Source: an uncultured Leuconostoc sp. (GTDB lineage Bacteria > Bacillota > Bacilli > Lactobacillales > Lactobacillaceae). Taken from it: DNA of 16,979 bases. Below are positions 15,006-16,979 of the stretch, piece after piece (positions within the stretch are counted from its first letter, which is position 1; each line of letters begins with the position of its first letter). The notes under the pieces were generated by a model, which was given only the letters and a program-made list of their open reading frames with translations, was not told the DNA's origin and did no database searches. A program made the translations under genes and the position numbers. The stretch covers positions 1 to 16,979 of the forward strand of contig USIU01000009.1 of assembly GCA_900554745.1 (NCBI GenBank), given 5' to 3'.

Positions 15006-15884
15006 TTAAGCCAGCAAATCATGCACAAAGTCGGCAAAGGATTTTTCACCAATTGGCGTTTTCACCACGGTAAAGCCGTGATAAGATTCGGGATAACGGG
15101 CAACGGTGACACGCACATAGGCAGCGACAAGATGTTGGGCAAAGGTCTCAGCCTCGTCACGTAAACTATCAAACTCAGCCGTATGGATAATCGTTGGTGG
15201 AAAGCCCCTCAGCTCCTCGGTTGTCGCCACAATGGGTGATACTAGTGGATTGTGGCGAGTTTTGGCAGTGTTGTCTTGTAAATAGAACTGATTCATAAGA
15301 CGAGCTTCGTCAATGGCGATGCCTTGGCCATCGGGATAATTTTTATCTTCAGGATCTGTGTCTAAATCAAGCACAGGGAAATCAAGCATCAGCTTATCTG
15401 CCAATTTGATCCCTTGGGCTTTAGCCTGGAGTTGCGTCGTCACGGCTAAATTGCCGCCGGCACTATGTCCCATCACGATAAAAGGCTGTCCTAGTGGGGC
15501 AAAGCGACTGAAGTGCTCTAGCACATAGACGTAGGCGCTAAAAGCCGCATTAATCGCTGCTGGGAAGGGGTTTTCCGGGGCCACGGGATAGTCGACATCA
15601 ATGACGGTATAGTTCGTGGCAAATACCAACGATTTCGCAAAGGCAAAGTCGCCCTGTGTCCAGGGATACATAAAACCAGAGCCGCGGAAATTTAAAATAA
15701 CGCCCTGACTAGGTAGATAATCAGGTGCATAACTATACAATTTAACCGGCGCTTGGTCAGCGACGTCAATGGTGCTTGTTGATTGTATAAGTCCAGTTTG
15801 GCGTGATTCGGGCAAAGGGACATCGTAAGCTTCACTGCGTTTACGTAAAACTTGGGCTTGGGCAAGTAAATCTTCTTGTGTCAT
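15006..15884 (-). CDS. Alpha/beta-hydrolase, HSL-like esterase/lipase with altered oxyanion motif
   Basis: A 292-residue hydrolase. The start at 15884 has GGAAGGAT upstream; the 37 residues open before it belong to another gene's antiframe. The catalytic triad is visible: Ser141 in GHSAGGNLA, Asp239 in TAEFDSLRDE and His269 in YHGF, the order of the hormone-sensitive-lipase family. The family's HGGG oxyanion motif is replaced by NFRGSGF (65-71), so the oxyanion hole may differ, although VDYPVAPENPFPAA (97-110) is standard. It probably hydrolyses short acyl or aryl esters in the cytosol. It follows the upstream esterase by 4 nt, and its ribosome site overlaps that gene's stop, so the two are coupled. 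Substrate unknown. Confidence 0.87.
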   Translation of the reverse strand: MTQEDLLAQAQVLRKRSEAYDVPLPESRQTGLIQSTSTIDVADQAPVKLYSYAPDYLPSQGVILNFRGSGFMYPWTQGDFAFAKSLVFATNYTVIDVDYPVAPENPFPAAINAAFSAYVYVLEHFSRFAPLGQPFIVMGHSAGGNLAVTTQLQAKAQGIKLADKLMLDFPVLDLDTDPEDKNYPDGQGIAIDEARLMNQFYLQDNTAKTRHNPLVSPIVATTEELRGFPPTIIHTAEFDSLRDEAETFAQHLVAAYVRVTVARYPESYHGFTVVKTPIGEKSFADFVHDLLA

Positions 15885-15888
15885 CGTA

Positions 15889-16674
15889 TTATCCTTCCGT
15901 CGTGGTGAGCCAAGTAAAAGCGGCTGCAAGCTGTTGATCCCAGAAATCCCAATCGTGATCACCGGGTAAACTGGTCCACGTATAGCGATCGCCAAAGGTT
16001 GCGTGCAGTTGCTGACTGAACGCTAAGTTAGGGGCATACAATGGGTCTTGCTCACCACAAGCGGTGTAGAGTGCGAGGGGCCATTGTGCCATATCAAATT
16101 GGGCAAGGGTTGCAGACAACGACAAGGGCTTGGCGTGAATATCTTGCCCTTCAAAGACCAAATCAAAATCAGGCATGGCAAAGATAGCGCGTTTGTCATA
16201 GAAATCTGCCAAATCGACCACCGCAGATAAGGCCACAATCCGGCTGAAATGTTGTGGTTGGTTCAACCCCCATTTTAAGGCGCCATAACCACCCATCGAA
16301 TTTCCCATGACCACATTATCTTCACGAGCCGTGCTCAGTGGGAGCAAAGCGCGTAAGCGCTGGGGTAATTCTTGGGTGATAAAGTCCCAATAACGCCGGC
16401 CGTGCGCCATATTATTGTAAAAACTGCGATCGACATCCGGCATGATGACCGCGTAACCACTCGCTGTGGCATAACGTTCTAAGCCAGTCATACGATACCA
16501 ATCGGTGGCATCCCCAGATAAGCCATGTAGGAGCCAGACCGTTTTTAATGGTTGGGCGTGCAATTTTTCATAGGCGACCGTGCCATCAGATTCGCGCTTT
16601 TCCGGCACGATGACGTTGACTTCGGTCATTTTATTGAGCGTATTTGAAAAGTAGTGCAAGGTCATAAAAGCCAT
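15889..16674 (-). CDS. EstA-family esterase (tributyrin esterase-like)
   Basis: A 261-residue alpha/beta-hydrolase of the esterase D/EstA group known from lactococci and streptococci. Visible: HGLSG oxyanion region (50-54), nucleophile Ser126 in GNSMGGYGA, Asp210 in CGEQDPLY and His240 in LPGDHDWDFW. EstA enzymes cleave short-chain acyl esters and acetylated sugars and make flavour esters in dairy lactic acid bacteria. ATG 16674 is preceded by TGGAGA at 5 nt. It lies 21 nt after another hydrolase gene and 4 nt before a third, so all three are probably one transcript. There is no signal peptide, so it is cytosolic. Symbol estA is possible but not assigned because the substrate is unproven. Confidence 0.9.
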   Translation of the reverse strand: MAFMTLHYFSNTLNKMTEVNVIVPEKRESDGTVAYEKLHAQPLKTVWLLHGLSGDATDWYRMTGLERYATASGYAVIMPDVDRSFYNNMAHGRRYWDFITQELPQRLRALLPLSTAREDNVVMGNSMGGYGALKWGLNQPQHFSRIVALSAVVDLADFYDKRAIFAMPDFDLVFEGQDIHAKPLSLSATLAQFDMAQWPLALYTACGEQDPLYAPNLAFSQQLHATFGDRYTWTSLPGDHDWDFWDQQLAAAFTWLTTTEG

Positions 16675-16695
16675 AATGTTCTCCAGAAGGTGTGA

Positions 16696-16979
16696 TTAAA
16701 CCGAGACGGGAAGTGTCGGTGCTTGGTGTGTGTGATCCGCCAGAAATGCCAGGACAATGGCCTTGGCTGCAGGCGACCAAAAGGCATCCGTGCCATGGTT
16801 GCTGCCCTGCATCGTGACAAACTGATTGGGAATGTTGGCGGCATCGAGTGCATTTTTGAGGATGACACTCTGCTGGAAAGGCACAATCATATCTAATGTG
16901 CCATGAAAAATCAAAAACGGTGGCAGACCGGCGTGCAGATGCGTGACGGGGTCGGCTTGGTGCATGATCTCAGCGGCGG
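16696..16979 (-). CDS. Alpha/beta-hydrolase, C-terminal part (5' end outside window)
   Basis: The frame is open from the window edge to the TAA at 16698-16696; about 93 residues are seen. They include the acid residue motif LIFHGTLDMIVPFQQS and the histidine motif GSNHGTDAFW, the last two members of an esterase triad in the style of BD-FAE/acetyl-xylan or feruloyl esterases. The nucleophile lies outside the window. The ATG at 16965 is internal because four more in-frame codons precede it. It is the first of three adjacent hydrolase genes. Exact substrate cannot be told. Confidence 0.82.
   Translation of the reverse strand, partial: AAEIMHQADPVTHLHAGLPPFLIFHGTLDMIVPFQQSVILKNALDAANIPNQFVTMQGSNHGTDAFWSPAAKAIVLAFLADHTHQAPTLPVSV

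Noticed and set aside
15885..15995. N-terminal extension of the last hydrolase
   Set aside because: The 37 extra residues overlap the 3' end of the upstream esterase in another frame, and a ribosome site supports ATG 15884.

Overview
The window looks like a low-GC Gram-positive chromosome from the lactic acid bacteria (Lactobacillales), most likely a heterofermenter of the Weissella/Leuconostoc group. The clues are an oppDFBCA order as in lactic acid bacteria, a G6PDH gene, a YtrA-type GntR/ABC operon, an AdcR/ZitR-type zinc regulator, strong AGGAGG-like ribosome sites and TTGACA/TATAAT promoters. The genus is an inference. A perfect 16-bp parS palindrome at 4617-4632 suggests the region lies in the origin-proximal part of the chromosome.

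Layout. 1-329: the 3' end of a BMP/PnrA-type substrate-binding protein gene and its terminator. 330-660: no protein gene; it holds a candidate small RNA of about 195 nt with long-range pairing, a CU-rich loop and a strong terminator. 655-4612: a (+) operon of a YtrA-type GntR repressor, an ABC ATPase, an ABC-2 permease split by an in-frame stop, a second ATPase and a second permease. A large palindromic operator overlaps its promoter. It resembles cell-envelope-stress/antimicrobial-peptide ABC operons. 4617-4632: parS. 4645-5505 (-): aldo/keto reductase. 5652-6973 (-): a MarR-family AdcR/ZitR-like regulator translationally coupled to a metal-binding protein, with two inverted AdcR-like boxes over the promoter but no ATPase or permease genes beside it. 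7018-7297: a divergent intergenic region with a 71-nt nested inverted repeat. 7298-13125 (+): a complete oligopeptide uptake operon oppDFBC followed by oppA with its own promoter, then a structured 3' region and a terminator. 13320-14780 (-): zwf. 15006-16979 (-): three consecutive alpha/beta-hydrolase genes (the first cut by the window edge).

The window therefore combines nutrient capture (peptides, metal, probably nucleosides), an envelope-defence transporter, NADPH/pentose metabolism (G6PDH, aldo/keto reductase) and a small esterase cluster. The least ordinary points are the candidate small RNA at 418-611, the split permease, the two extracytoplasmic binding proteins without any lipobox cysteine, the orphan zinc-regulated binding protein with altered metal ligands, and the nested stem-loops downstream of oppA.
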